DNA of 36,783 bases from Paraburkholderia sp. (GCA_031286755.1 JAITTX010000105.1:1-36783); one strand, 5' to 3'. Numbered from the stretch's first letter, positions 17,669 to 26,129 are shown. Made by a program: numbers and translations. Notes: generated by a model not told the origin, from the sequence alone.

Positions 17669-17773
17669 GGTCGCAGCAGGGCCGCGGCGCGGCCGCCGTG
17701 GGGCCGCCAGTCGGGTTCAGGGCAGGCGTGCGCGCGCGGCAGTGTGCCGGGCACGCCGCATGCTGAGCCGGTT

Positions 17774-17797
17774 ACGCCAGGACGCCAGGACGCCAGG
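17774..17797. repeat. 8-bp perfect tandem repeat, three copies
   Basis: ACGCCAGG occurs at 17774-17781, 17782-17789 and 17790-17797, in the 268-bp spacer between the ankyrin gene and the Rap1a-like gene. The spacer is otherwise GC-rich, with GGCCGC-type runs just after the ankyrin stop. Confidence 0.85.
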
Positions 17798-17936
17798 CGC
17801 CGCTCGCGAACCCTTTCGCAGTGAGCCGTACGGCGCGCCAGCAAAAACAGTGCACAATACCGGGGTTGCCGCCGGCCGCCAGCGGGCGGCTCGCGGCGCG
17901 GCAAGCGCCGCCCCCAACGACGAACCAAGGAGAATC

Positions 17937-18293
17937 ATGCTGCGGGCTCTGATCTGCGCCGGCGCGCTCGCTGTGCCGATTTCGGCTTTCGCCTTCACCG
18001 CTTCCGATCTGAACCGGCTGTGCTCGAAGACCGACGTGGCGTCGCGCAGCGCGTGCGCCGCCTACATCGAAGGGGCCGCCGACGGCATTTTCAACACCAT
18101 CGACGCCATCGGCGGCACGACTGGCCCGCGTGTCGGCCAGTATTTCTGTCTGCCGCAGGATGCGCGTTCCGCGCAACTCACCGACGCCGTGCGCAAGTAC
18201 ATCGCCGACAACCCGAACGTCGCCGGCTACAACGCCAGCACCGCGATCTCGCTCGGGCTCGGCAAGGCGTTTCCGTGCAAGATCCCCAACTGA
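17937..18293 (+). CDS. Exported Rap1a/Tai-family immunity-like protein
   Basis: A 118-residue protein with a short signal peptide (residues 1-19, ending AFA) and a mature part resembling the Rap1a/Tai immunity domain. It has LNRLCSK at the start, CAAYIEGAADG, a central FCLP and a C-terminal PC. Cysteines 29, 40, 71 and 114 could make two disulfides. Known members protect against type VI secretion amidase effectors in the periplasm, but many chromosomal homologues stand alone with unknown roles. No effector or T6SS gene is nearby, so immunity is not claimed. The start is fixed by AAGGAGA at 17927-17933; the frame open further upstream is not coding. Confidence 0.82.
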   Translation: MLRALICAGALAVPISAFAFTASDLNRLCSKTDVASRSACAAYIEGAADGIFNTIDAIGGTTGPRVGQYFCLPQDARSAQLTDAVRKYIADNPNVAGYNASTAISLGLGKAFPCKIPN

Positions 18294-18706
18294 ACGGGCG
18301 GTTGAGTACGTCGTTGCGTTCGCGGCTGATCCGATAACGGACTCTTCGCCCAGCCGCCTGCCGCAGTCTTTTCGAGCGCGGCAGGTTGCACATACGGCCG
18401 CTGGGGTCCGGCCATTCGGCATTGAACCATCGGCGCAGGCTCCAGTCGATTCACCAGCGGGGCGGCTCGCGGCCGCTTCCGCCTCTCGCGCCGCTGTGCG
18501 GCCAACCTGGCTCAACCTGGCTCAACGTGGCCGGGTGCATTCTTTAGCGCATTTTTACGCGCATTCGCGTAGCGTGACACCAGGTGCCGTGGCCTCGCGC
18601 CGTGCGGGCTCGCCTGTTCGTGCCTCGAATGCCGTGCTCGCCGCGCGGGCTTATGCCCGTGCCGTTTCCGTCCGCTGCCCGCAAGCTCAGGAGGAATTGG
18701 CCGCTG
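18294..18706. other. 413-bp gene-free spacer before the MscS gene
   Basis: No convincing gene is seen. It holds a 10-bp tandem repeat (18503-18530) and an alternating AT/GC stretch around 18541-18575 that may carry a promoter. The mscS reading frame is open from 18584, but those residues are proline/arginine-rich and unlike the family. Confidence 0.6.
18503..18530. repeat. 10-bp tandem repeat, 2.8 copies
   Basis: CAACCTGGCT occurs at 18503-18512 and 18513-18522, followed by the near copy CAACGTGG. No regulatory role is evident. Confidence 0.8.
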
Positions 18707-20014
18707 ATGCCGACCGTCGACGATCTTTCCCTGTTCGCCTCGCACTTCGCCGATGCGCCGCTGCAAAACTGGCTCGGCGTGCTTTTCGTCAGCGCCGTCG
18801 CGCTGGTTTTCGTCCTCGCCATCCATTGGCTCGGTGCGCGCGTCGTGCGCCGGATCGCCCGTCCGTACCCGCACGTGAGCGTGTTCGTGCGCGCCATCCA
18901 CCAGCCCGTGCGCGTCGTGCTCGCGGTGCTCGCGCTAGAGTTCGTCTGGTGGCAGGCGCCCGACGCCCTGCGCTACATCGGCATCCTGCGCGAGCTTTGC
19001 GCGTTCGCGCTCGTCGCGGCGATCACGTGGCTTTCGGTGCGTTGCGCGGCGGCTATCGGCGAGGCGATCATCGCCGCGCACCCGCTCGACATCGCCGACA
19101 ACCTCCAGGCGCGCCGCATCCATACCCAGGCCCGCGTGCTGGCGCGCACGGTGATGGTCGTGATCATCATCCTCGGCGTAGGCGCGGCGCTCATGACCTT
19201 CCCGAACGTGCGCCAGATTGGCGCGAGCCTGCTGGCCTCGGCGGGCGTCGCGGGCCTCGTCGCCGGTATCGCGGCACGCCCCGTGCTGGGGAATCTGATT
19301 GCCGGCGTGCAAATCGCGCTGACACAGCCGATCCGGCTCGACGACGTGGTCGTGATTCAGGGCGAATGGGGGCGCATCGAGGAAATTACCGGCACTTATG
19401 TCTCAGTGCGAATCTGGGACCAGCGGCGCCTGATCGTGCCGCTGCAATGGTTCATCGAGAATCCTTTCACGAACTGGACGCGCAGCAGTTCGCAGATCAT
19501 CGGCTCGGTGTTCCTCTGGCTCGACTACCGCATGCCGCTCGCGCCGCTGCGCGAGGAACTGGCGCGCATCGTCGGGCAGGCGCCCGAGTGGGACCGGCGC
19601 GTGCAGGTGCTGCAGGTCACCGATGCCAACGAGCGCGCGATGCAGTTGCGCGTGCTCGTGAGTTCGCAGGACTCGGGCTTGAACTGGGATTTGCGCTGCC
19701 GCGTGCGCGAGGGCTTGCTCGATTTCGTCAACGCGCACTATCCGCACTATCTGCCGCGCGCGCGGGCCGAGGTTTCGGCGCAGTTGGAGCGCGGCGCGGC
19801 GGGGGCATCCGGAGAATACGGCTCCGACGACGCGGGACAGTCCGTGTTTTTCGGGCCGGGGTCCGCGCGAGAGCGAGAGCCAGCACCGGCGCAAGCGTCG
19901 AGCACGGCGGCGCATACCGAGGCCGATCCGTTGATGGGCAGCGGCGAGCGCGCGGCGGCCGCCGGCGCTGCGAAGGAAACCGCTGGCGCTGCGAAGGAAC
20001 CTGCCAGCGCTTAG
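18707..20014 (+). CDS. MscS-family mechanosensitive ion channel
   Basis: A 435-residue inner-membrane protein. Four hydrophobic segments are seen (about 22-42, 62-80, 92-112, 148-170), one more than minimal MscS. They are followed by the glycine/alanine-rich pore helix (SLLASAGVAGLVAGIAARPVLGN) and the cytoplasmic beta domain (GEWGRIEEITGTYVSVRIWD). The C-terminus after about residue 350 is acidic and alanine-rich and probably disordered, ending in a repeated AGAAKE motif. It would release solutes on hypo-osmotic shock. The start at 18707 is chosen for AGGAGG 11 nt upstream. It lies 89 bp before otsA, a fitting osmotic-stress neighbour. Confidence 0.9.
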   Translation: MPTVDDLSLFASHFADAPLQNWLGVLFVSAVALVFVLAIHWLGARVVRRIARPYPHVSVFVRAIHQPVRVVLAVLALEFVWWQAPDALRYIGILRELCAFALVAAITWLSVRCAAAIGEAIIAAHPLDIADNLQARRIHTQARVLARTVMVVIIILGVGAALMTFPNVRQIGASLLASAGVAGLVAGIAARPVLGNLIAGVQIALTQPIRLDDVVVIQGEWGRIEEITGTYVSVRIWDQRRLIVPLQWFIENPFTNWTRSSSQIIGSVFLWLDYRMPLAPLREELARIVGQAPEWDRRVQVLQVTDANERAMQLRVLVSSQDSGLNWDLRCRVREGLLDFVNAHYPHYLPRARAEVSAQLERGAAGASGEYGSDDAGQSVFFGPGSAREREPAPAQASSTAAHTEADPLMGSGERAAAAGAAKETAGAAKEPASA

Positions 20015-20103
20015 AGGGCGGCCGCAAGGCGCGACGGCGAACGAGCAGGCGCGGACGGAAACGAAAACGAAGAAGCCATGAAGCAGACAGGAGGGGTATC
20101 TCG

Positions 20104-21510
20104 ATGGCGAGACTGATAGTCGTCTCGAACCGCGTGGCGACGCCCACGGAGACCAAGGGCTCCGCAGGGGGGCTCGCCGTCGGCGTGTTCGGCGCGCTCA
20201 AGGACGCGGGCGGCGTGTGGTTCGGCTGGAGTGGCGACGTCGTGAGCGAGACGGTGGCGAACGCGGGCCCAACGCTCGTCGAGGAGGGCCACGTCACGTT
20301 CGCAACGGCCGGGCTCACGAGGAAGGACTACGACCAGTATTACCGCGGTTTCTCGAACGCCACGCTGTGGCCGGTTTTTCACTACCGCAACGATCTCGCG
20401 CGCTACGAGCGCGACGAATACGCCGGCTACCGGCGGGTGAACGCGTGGCTCGCGCACAAGCTCGTCAAGCTGATCCAGCCCGACGACATGATCTGGGTCC
20501 ACGATTACCACTTGATCCCGTTCGCGGAGGCGCTGCGCTCCGAGGGCGTGCGCAATCGCATCGGCTTCTTCCTGCATATTCCGTTTCCTTCGCCGCAAGT
20601 GCTGCAGACGATTCCGCCGCACGACGAGCTCGTGAGATCGCTGTGCTGCTACGACCTGCTCGGCTTCCAGACGCGCAACGACCAGCAGGCGTTTCACGAT
20701 TACATCGTGCGCACCGCGCGCGGCACGGTGCGCGAGCACGGCGAGAACAAGGAATCCGGCGACGTGGAGGCATACGGGCGCAAGCTGCGCACGGGTGTCT
20801 ATCGCATCGGCGTGTTTCCCGACGAGATCGCCGCGCAGGCCGCGGGCTACGAGAGCCGCCAGCACGTGCTCGATCTCAAGCAGAGTCTCGAAGGGCGCAA
20901 GCTCATCATGAGCGTGGACCGGCTCGATTACTCGAAAGGGCTCGTCGAGCGCTTTCACGCGTTCGAGCAGTTGCTCGAGCATTCGCCCGAATGGCGCGGC
21001 AAGGCCACGCTCGTGCAGATCGCGCCGCCCACGCGCTCCGACGTGGCGAGCTACAAGGTCATCCGCGAGGAGCTGGAGCGCGAGGCGGGGCGCATCAACG
21101 GGCGCTACTCGGGTCTCGACTACACGCCGATCCGCTACCTGAGCCAGCAATACGACCGCTGGAAGCTGATGTCGCTCTTTCGCGAGTCGCAGGTGGGTTA
21201 TGTCACGCCGCTGCATGACGGCATGAATCTGGTCGCGAAGGAGTACGTGGCCGCGCAGAATCCCGAGGATCCCGGCGTGCTCGTGCTCTCGATCTTCGCG
21301 GGGGCCGCCGCCGAGCTCACCGGCGCGCTGCTCGTGAATCCGCACGATGCCGCGGGCATGTCGGAGGCGCTCGGGCGTGCGCTTTCGATGCCGCTCGAAG
21401 AGCGCAAGACGCGCTATTTGACCAATATGGAGGCATTGCGCCGCAACGATCTGGGCGTCTGGCGCGACCGTTTCCTCACCGATCTCGCCGCCGTGCCGCA
21501 TCCGCTCTGA
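20104..21510 (+). CDS. otsA: Trehalose-6-phosphate synthase (UDP-forming)
   Basis: A 468-residue GT20 glycosyltransferase making trehalose-6-phosphate from UDP-glucose and glucose-6-phosphate in the cytoplasm, for osmoprotection. Seen are VVSNRVA with Arg10, the SAGGLAVG loop, HDYHLIP, the UDP-phosphate-contacting Arg273 and Lys278 in VDRLDYSKGL, and LHDGMNLVAKEY. Its length equals the E. coli enzyme. The start at 20104 follows AGGAGGGG; the 1126-codon frame open from 18130 runs through mscS in another phase and is not coding upstream. No trehalose-phosphatase (otsB) lies in the window, so it must be elsewhere. Confidence 0.95.
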   Translation: MARLIVVSNRVATPTETKGSAGGLAVGVFGALKDAGGVWFGWSGDVVSETVANAGPTLVEEGHVTFATAGLTRKDYDQYYRGFSNATLWPVFHYRNDLARYERDEYAGYRRVNAWLAHKLVKLIQPDDMIWVHDYHLIPFAEALRSEGVRNRIGFFLHIPFPSPQVLQTIPPHDELVRSLCCYDLLGFQTRNDQQAFHDYIVRTARGTVREHGENKESGDVEAYGRKLRTGVYRIGVFPDEIAAQAAGYESRQHVLDLKQSLEGRKLIMSVDRLDYSKGLVERFHAFEQLLEHSPEWRGKATLVQIAPPTRSDVASYKVIREELEREAGRINGRYSGLDYTPIRYLSQQYDRWKLMSLFRESQVGYVTPLHDGMNLVAKEYVAAQNPEDPGVLVLSIFAGAAAELTGALLVNPHDAAGMSEALGRALSMPLEERKTRYLTNMEALRRNDLGVWRDRFLTDLAAVPHPL

Positions 21511-21527
21511 GCCTTCGCGCGCACCGA

Positions 21528-21565
21528 TTGCCGGTCTCTCATTCCCACGCGAGGCCGACCGGCAA
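21528..21565. terminator. Stem-loop after otsA, possible terminator
   Basis: TTGCCGGTC (21528-21536) and GACCGGCAA (21557-21565) form a perfect 9-bp stem with a 20-nt loop, starting 17 nt after the otsA stop. No T tract follows, so it may instead act as an mRNA-end stabiliser. Confidence 0.4.
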
Positions 21566-21640
21566 CAACGCTCGCGACGCCCGATTGCGTATCATCGGGC
21601 GCTGGCTCAACCCGCGCGCCAGGCGCGCTTGCACAGGTTC

Positions 21641-22819
21641 ATGCTCTCCACCCTCGCCATCGCCAACTATCGCTCGCTGCGCGAGCTCATCGTGCCGCTC
21701 GGGCCGCTGAACGTCATCACCGGACCGAACGGCAGCGGCAAGTCCAATCTCTACCGGGCGCTGCGCCTGCTCGCGCTCACCGCGCGCGGCGGTGTGATTC
21801 CGTCGCTGGCGCGCGAGGGCGGCCTGCAATCGACGCTCTGGGCCGGCCCCGAGCGCTTCTCGCGCGCGGTCGCCAAGGGCGAGTACGCCGTGCAGGGCAC
21901 GGTGCGCAAAGACGCGGTGAGCCTCAAGCTCGGCTTCTCGGGCGAGACCTTCGGCTATGCGATCGACCTCGGCTTGCCCGTGCCCGGTTCGTCGCAGTTC
22001 TCGCTCGATCCGGTCATCAAGCGCGAATGCATCTGGGGCGGGCCGCTGCTGCGGCCATCGACGTTGCTGGTGGACCGCCAGGGGCCGATGATCCGCATTC
22101 GCGACGAAGCAGCAGGAGCCAGGCAGGACGATTGGATGACGCTCGCTCAGCCGGTGGCGAGCTTCGACAGCATGATGACGGAGTTCGCCGACCCGCGCAG
22201 CGCGCCGGAGATGATTGCGGTGCGCGAGCAGATTCGCTCGTGGCGTTTCTACGACCACTTCCGCACCGACGAGCACGCCCCCGCGCGCCAGGTGCAGATC
22301 GGCACCCATTCGCCGGTGCTGGCCGACGACGGCGCGAATCTTGCCGCCGCGCTGCAGACGATCCGCGAGATCGGCGACGGCGCGGCGCTCGACACGGCAA
22401 TCGGCGATGCGTTTCCCGGCGCGCGCGTGGAAATCGTCAATCACGAAGGGCGCTTCGAAGTGGCGCTGCGCCAGGAGGGGCTGCTGCGACCGTTGCGCGG
22501 CGCCGAGCTCTCGGACGGCACACTGCGCTATCTGCTGCTTGCCGCCGCGCTGCTGAGCCCGCGGCCGCCCGCGCTGCTCGTGCTCGACGAGCCGGAAACC
22601 AGTCTGCACCCGGACTTGCTGCCGTCGCTCGCACGGCTCATCGCGCGCGCCTCGGTGCACTCGCAGGTGCTGGTGGTCTCGCACGCGGCGCGGCTCGTCG
22701 CGGCGCTCGAGCGCGAGGCGGGCAGCCAGTCGATCGTGCTGGAGCGGCGCCTGGGCGCGACGGCGCTTGGCGACGCCGACTCGCTCGACATTCCGGCGTG
22801 GAAGTGGCCGGTGCGCTGA
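21641..22819 (+). CDS. Stand-alone RecF/OLD-like AAA ATPase
   Basis: A 392-residue ABC-type ATPase of the RecF/SMC/OLD-like group. The Walker A GPNGSGKS is at residues 28-35, the signature-like LSDGTLRY at 290-297, and Walker B LLVLDEPETSLHP with Asp316-Glu317. A switch-like histidine follows in VVSHAARL. The N-terminal strand LAIANYRSLRELIVPLGPLNVI is typical of proteins whose ATPase head is split by a middle segment. No TOPRIM nuclease or helicase domain is fused, and no partner gene adjoins. Role unknown: DNA repair, defence or regulation are all possible. The ATG at 21641 fits the family opening; an upstream in-frame start at 21629 adds four residues. Confidence 0.87.
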   Translation: MLSTLAIANYRSLRELIVPLGPLNVITGPNGSGKSNLYRALRLLALTARGGVIPSLAREGGLQSTLWAGPERFSRAVAKGEYAVQGTVRKDAVSLKLGFSGETFGYAIDLGLPVPGSSQFSLDPVIKRECIWGGPLLRPSTLLVDRQGPMIRIRDEAAGARQDDWMTLAQPVASFDSMMTEFADPRSAPEMIAVREQIRSWRFYDHFRTDEHAPARQVQIGTHSPVLADDGANLAAALQTIREIGDGAALDTAIGDAFPGARVEIVNHEGRFEVALRQEGLLRPLRGAELSDGTLRYLLLAAALLSPRPPALLVLDEPETSLHPDLLPSLARLIARASVHSQVLVVSHAARLVAALEREAGSQSIVLERRLGATALGDADSLDIPAWKWPVR

Positions 22820-23111
22820 ATGGCCCCGGTTACCCCAAATTGCATCGAGCGTCGCAGCCGTCCCCGGCTGGCGCCGCAGGATGTTTCCACGTGTAAGTCC
22901 GTATAGCAATTGAAAGACTCGCAGCGCGTGCGCCGCGCGAGGCGAATAATTAACCCATGCGTCGTCCCAAGCCGCCCGATCACGCTCGCCACGGGTCTGT
23001 CCCTTCGATACGTGACGGTACGGCTGCGGTATCCGGCTTCCTTTAAAATGACCAGGACCGCCAGCAGGATCCCCTCGCGTGCTTGCGCGCGGAACATGAA
23101 GGAGACTCCCG

Positions 23112-24179
23112 ATGAGAATTGCGCAGATCGCCCCGCTGACCGAATCGGTGCCGCCCAAGCTCTACGGCGGCACCGAGCGAGCCGTGTCGTACATCACCGA
23201 GGCGCTGGTCGATCTCGGGCATGACGTGACGCTATTCGCCAGCGGCGATTCGCAAACGCGCGCGAAGCTCGAACCCGTTTGGCCGCGCGCGTTGCGTCTG
23301 GACCCCGGCATTCGCGACCGGGTCGCGCCGCACATGCTGCTCATGGAAATGGTGCGCCGCCAGGCTGACCAGTTCGATGTGCTGCATTTCCATATGGACT
23401 ACTACTCGTTTTCGGTATTCAAGCGCCAGGACACGCCGTTCGTGACCACGCTGCACGGCCGCCTCGATTTGCCCGAGCAGCAGCCGGTGTTCGACACGTT
23501 CAACACCGCCCCCGTGGTGTCGATCTCGAACTCGCAGCGCCAGCCGATGCCGCAGGCCAAATGGCTCAAGACCGTCTATCACGGCTTGCCCGAGACGCTC
23601 TACACACCGCAGCCCGTCGAGCAGCGCTATCTCGCGTTTCTCGGCCGCATTTCGCCCGAAAAGCGCGTGGACACCGCGATTCGCATTGCCCAGCGCTGCG
23701 GCTTGCCGATCCGCATCGCCGCGAAAGTCGACGAGGCCGACCGCGAGTATTTCGAGCGCGATATCAAACCGCTCTTCGCGCTGCCCAATGTGGAGTTCGT
23801 CGGCGAGATCAACGACAGCCAGAAGGCCGAGTTTCTCTCCGGCGCGCATGCGCTGCTGTTCCCGATTGACTGGCCGGAGCCGTTTGGGCTCGTGATGATC
23901 GAGGCGATGGCCTGTGGCACGCCTGTGATCGCGTTCAATCGCGGCGCGGTGCCTGAAGTGGTGGATGACGGCGTTTCGGGATTTATCGTCGAGGACGAGA
24001 TTGGCGCCGTGGCAGCCGTCAACCGGCTTGCACGCGTGCCTCGCGCCGGTGTGCGGCGCCGCTTCGAGGAGCGCTTCACGTCGCACCGCATGGCGCAGCA
24101 ATATATCGAGGCGTATCAGGCGGTGATACGCGCGAACAAGCGTTCGCGCTTCAAGGTGATCGACACGTCCGCGAGCTGA
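23112..24179 (+). CDS. Glycosyltransferase family 4
   Basis: A 355-residue GT-B glycosyltransferase that would move a sugar from an activated donor to an unknown acceptor in the cytoplasm. The N-terminal KLYGGTERAVSYITEALVDLGHDVTLFASGDS is typical of GT4 enzymes. The donor domain has FLGRISPEKRVDTAI, then the E-x7-E motif with Glu256 and Glu264 (PEPFGLVMIEAMACGTPVIAF). The start at 23112 follows GAAGGAG. The 292 bp before it contain TTTAAAAT near 23042-23049, a possible -10 region, but no clear -35. No other polysaccharide gene is near, so the product could be a glycolipid, a small glycoside or a stress glycan. Confidence 0.9.
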   Translation: MRIAQIAPLTESVPPKLYGGTERAVSYITEALVDLGHDVTLFASGDSQTRAKLEPVWPRALRLDPGIRDRVAPHMLLMEMVRRQADQFDVLHFHMDYYSFSVFKRQDTPFVTTLHGRLDLPEQQPVFDTFNTAPVVSISNSQRQPMPQAKWLKTVYHGLPETLYTPQPVEQRYLAFLGRISPEKRVDTAIRIAQRCGLPIRIAAKVDEADREYFERDIKPLFALPNVEFVGEINDSQKAEFLSGAHALLFPIDWPEPFGLVMIEAMACGTPVIAFNRGAVPEVVDDGVSGFIVEDEIGAVAAVNRLARVPRAGVRRRFEERFTSHRMAQQYIEAYQAVIRANKRSRFKVIDTSAS

Positions 24180-24203
24180 GCGCGCAGCGGTGTCTCGTGG
24201 CAA

Positions 24204-24225
24204 CCCGAGCCGGGGAGGGCTCGGG
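24204..24225. terminator. Stem-loop between convergent genes
   Basis: CCCGAGCC (24204-24211) and GGCTCGGG (24218-24225) form a perfect 8-bp GC-rich stem with a 6-nt loop in the gap between the GT4 gene and the SYLF gene. It could end transcription from both sides, though T tracts are lacking. Confidence 0.45.
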
Positions 24226-24273
24226 CCAATACGTCGCGTGTGTCGAGTGCGCCGCGTGTGGATGCGGGCAGAC

Positions 24274-24861
24274 TTACAGCTGCAGGCGGGAGATCTTGGT
24301 GGTGCCGAGCGAGAGGTCGCCGATCAGGCCGCTGTTGGTAAGCACGAAGACTTCCACGGGCTTGGTGGCCGTGGTGGTGTCGACCGAGCCGTTCGCGCCG
24401 ACCTTCACGATCGCGACCGAAGCGTCGCCGCCTACCGACCAGCCGTTCGAGTTGCGGAATTTGTCGAGTGCGTCCTGCGTCATGAACAGATAGACGACGG
24501 CCTTCGACTGCATGCCAAGGGTTGCGCCCACCGATGCGCCCGTGGTGCTGTAGTAGCCGACCGTGCTGCCGCCGACGCGCAGCGCGCCGTCGCCGTGCTC
24601 GCCGCCGACCACGACGCCGGCCTGGACCACCGACGGGAAGACCAGCACGCCGCGCGCCTTGCTTACGAGCTCGCGCGAGCCGGGCACGGTCTGGAAGAGG
24701 CGCGACATCGTGCCGTCGACGCTCGCGTCGATCGACTGGCGGCGCGACTCGTTGGTTTGTGCCGTCGCGGGGGTGTTACCGGTGGTGGAGCAGCCTGCGA
24801 GCGCCGCGCTGGCGAGCGCGATTGCGATCGAGGTTTTCAGGATGAAACGGCGTCCTTGCAT
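24274..24861 (-). CDS. SYLF-domain lipoprotein
   Basis: A 195-residue lipoprotein. The signal peptide ends in a lipobox LAGC with the lipidated Cys24; the Ser at +2 predicts the outer membrane by the usual rule. The mature part has the SYLF (Ysc84-like) pattern: SKARGVLVFPSVVQAGVVVGGEHGDG, then YYSTTGASVGATLGMQSKAVVYLFM and the C-terminal barrel. SYLF domains bind phospholipid in eukaryotes, and a Burkholderia pseudomallei lipoprotein with this domain (BPSL1445) is an immunogenic surface protein. I use the ATG at 24861; an upstream in-frame ATG at 24903 would add a non-signal leader. Confidence 0.92.
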   Translation of the reverse strand: MQGRRFILKTSIAIALASAALAGCSTTGNTPATAQTNESRRQSIDASVDGTMSRLFQTVPGSRELVSKARGVLVFPSVVQAGVVVGGEHGDGALRVGGSTVGYYSTTGASVGATLGMQSKAVVYLFMTQDALDKFRNSNGWSVGGDASVAIVKVGANGSVDTTTATKPVEVFVLTNSGLIGDLSLGTTKISRLQL

Positions 24862-24879
24862 GTTGTTCTCCGTTCTGGG

Positions 24880-24895
24880 TTCCGATATATCCGAA
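24880..24895. promoter_or_regulatory. Near-palindrome upstream of the SYLF lipoprotein gene
   Basis: TTCCGATATATCCGAA reads the same on both strands except at two symmetric positions, with a perfect GATATATC core (24884-24891). It lies 19 bp before the start and could be an operator or a -10 region. No known regulator is matched. Confidence 0.35.
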
Positions 24896-25008
24896 ATAGC
24901 CAAAAGCCGTGCCGTCAGGGCGTTTTGCCGATGACGGGATCAGCTTTCGCCGTTATAACACAGGCCCCCGATTTTCCCGTGCCAGACCGCGCAGCGGTGC
25001 GATGTGCA

Positions 25009-25455
25009 TCAGCGTTCCGGGACCGGCTTCGCAGTGGAGGGACGGCGCAGCGCGCGGCGCACGGCGCCAAGCACGATGCCGATGGCGAGCAAGGTCGCCG
25101 CAGGCACGACCCAGTAGCCGACGAACGCATGCCACAGGTAGTTCACGAGCGTGGCACGGCGCGTGGCATATTCATCGAGCGCCACCTGATGGGCAGGGGC
25201 GTTTTCCGCGAGCACGGCGGCAGGGCAGCCGAGCGCGCGGGCCCGCTCGGGCGCGCCCTTGCAATGCAGCGGCGCGCCGGCGGCCCGCTCGGCGTCGGTG
25301 AATGTCCAATTGGTGAGGGCGCGCTGCAGTTCCGCGCGGTTATAGGCCATCTCGTCCTGAGCCTCGCGCACCACGACGATCATCACCGGCACGAGCCAGA
25401 AAACGATCACCACCAGCCAGCGGCGAAACCAGCGGTTCTTGTGCTTCCATGCCAT
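25009..25455 (-). CDS. Two-TM membrane protein of unknown function
   Basis: A 148-residue protein not matched to a named family. A basic N-terminus (MAWKHKNRWFRRW) is followed by a membrane segment (about 13-30), then an extracytoplasmic part of about 75 residues with two cysteines (in HCKGAPE and GCPAAV). A second membrane segment (about 110-132) and a basic tail follow. The topology is therefore cytoplasm-periplasm-cytoplasm. The start at 25455 is supported by GGAGG on the coding strand 7 nt upstream. No functional link to the neighbours is visible. Confidence 0.75.
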   Translation of the reverse strand: MAWKHKNRWFRRWLVVIVFWLVPVMIVVVREAQDEMAYNRAELQRALTNWTFTDAERAAGAPLHCKGAPERARALGCPAAVLAENAPAHQVALDEYATRRATLVNYLWHAFVGYWVVPAATLLAIGIVLGAVRRALRRPSTAKPVPER

Positions 25456-25778
25456 CCGCGCCTCCGTACGATGCGACAGGCATCACTCCGGCTTCAACGT
25501 TCGTTCGGCGGCCCGATGGCGTCTGCGCGCCTGGATAGCAGGGAAGGGGCGCCGCTGCAGCCATCATAGGAGAAAAACGGCGCGCGGGCGCAACCTCGAA
25601 GAGGCGCGAGGGCTCTCATGAAGGTGCGAGCGTTCAGGTGAATGCGCCAAAGGCGCCGCCCCATGAAAAACGACGCGCCGCAGCATAAGCTATGGCGCGT
25701 CGCGGCAGGGTGAGCGCGGGACTTGAAGCGAGGGCCGGGCCAGACGAGGCGCTCCGGCTGCTTCAGCCGCGTGGCGGA
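25456..25778. other. 323-bp spacer between two minus-strand genes
   Basis: It contains the psiF-like terminator (25666-25702) and the upstream region and Shine-Dalgarno of the two-TM gene. I see no gene in it. Confidence 0.7.
25666..25702 (-). terminator. Intrinsic terminator of the PsiF-repeat gene
   Basis: On the minus strand CGACGCGCC (25702-25694) pairs with GGCGCGTCG (25679-25671) and is followed by TTTTT (25670-25666). A 9-bp stem, a 14-nt loop and a T run give a standard rho-independent signal about 77 bp past the PsiF stop. Confidence 0.8.
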
Positions 25779-26108
25779 TCAGCTCTTGGTCGTGAGGCAC
25801 TGCTTCATGAATGCCTTGCGGTCGTCACCCTTCTTGTCGCCGGCTTGAGCGTTGCACGCCTTCATGCGCTCTTGCTGCGACATCGTGGGGGCCGCGCCGC
25901 TCGCCGAGAGGCACTGCTTCATGAATGTCTTGCGCTCGTCGCCTTTCTTGCCGGTGGCCTGCGTGTTGCAAGCCTTCATCTTGGCCTGCTGGCTATTCGG
26001 GCTCGCGGCCCCGGAAGCCGGCGCCGCGGGCGCGGCGGTCTGGGCGAACGCCGGTGCGGTCAATGCGCCGCCCAGCACGATTGCAGCAATGATGGATTGG
26101 ATCTTCAT
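25779..26108 (-). CDS. Exported PsiF-repeat protein
   Basis: A 109-residue periplasmic protein. A signal peptide (1-22, ending AFA) and an Ala/Pro-rich linker are followed by two PsiF repeats with exact 38-residue spacing. In each, M-K-A-C-N-x-Q-A is followed by K-K-G-D and F-M-K-Q-C-L, with cysteines 47/66 and 85/104. E. coli PsiF is phosphate-starvation inducible with unknown biochemistry; whether this gene responds to phosphate cannot be told, since I see no clear Pho box. The start at 26108 is chosen for the signal peptide and a GGAG upstream. A strong terminator follows. Confidence 0.9.
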   Translation of the reverse strand: MKIQSIIAAIVLGGALTAPAFAQTAAPAAPASGAASPNSQQAKMKACNTQATGKKGDERKTFMKQCLSASGAAPTMSQQERMKACNAQAGDKKGDDRKAFMKQCLTTKS

Positions 26109-26129
26109 CGTGTCACTCCCATGGGATAT

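Noticed and set aside
18130..20103. Long in-frame extension upstream of otsA
   Set aside because: It overlaps the MscS gene in another phase and is arginine-rich. OtsA family alignment and AGGAGGGG put the start at 20104.
21539..23158. 539-codon minus-strand frame opposite the AAA ATPase
   Set aside because: The plus strand has intact Walker A and B motifs; the antisense product is low-complexity Arg/Ala/His.
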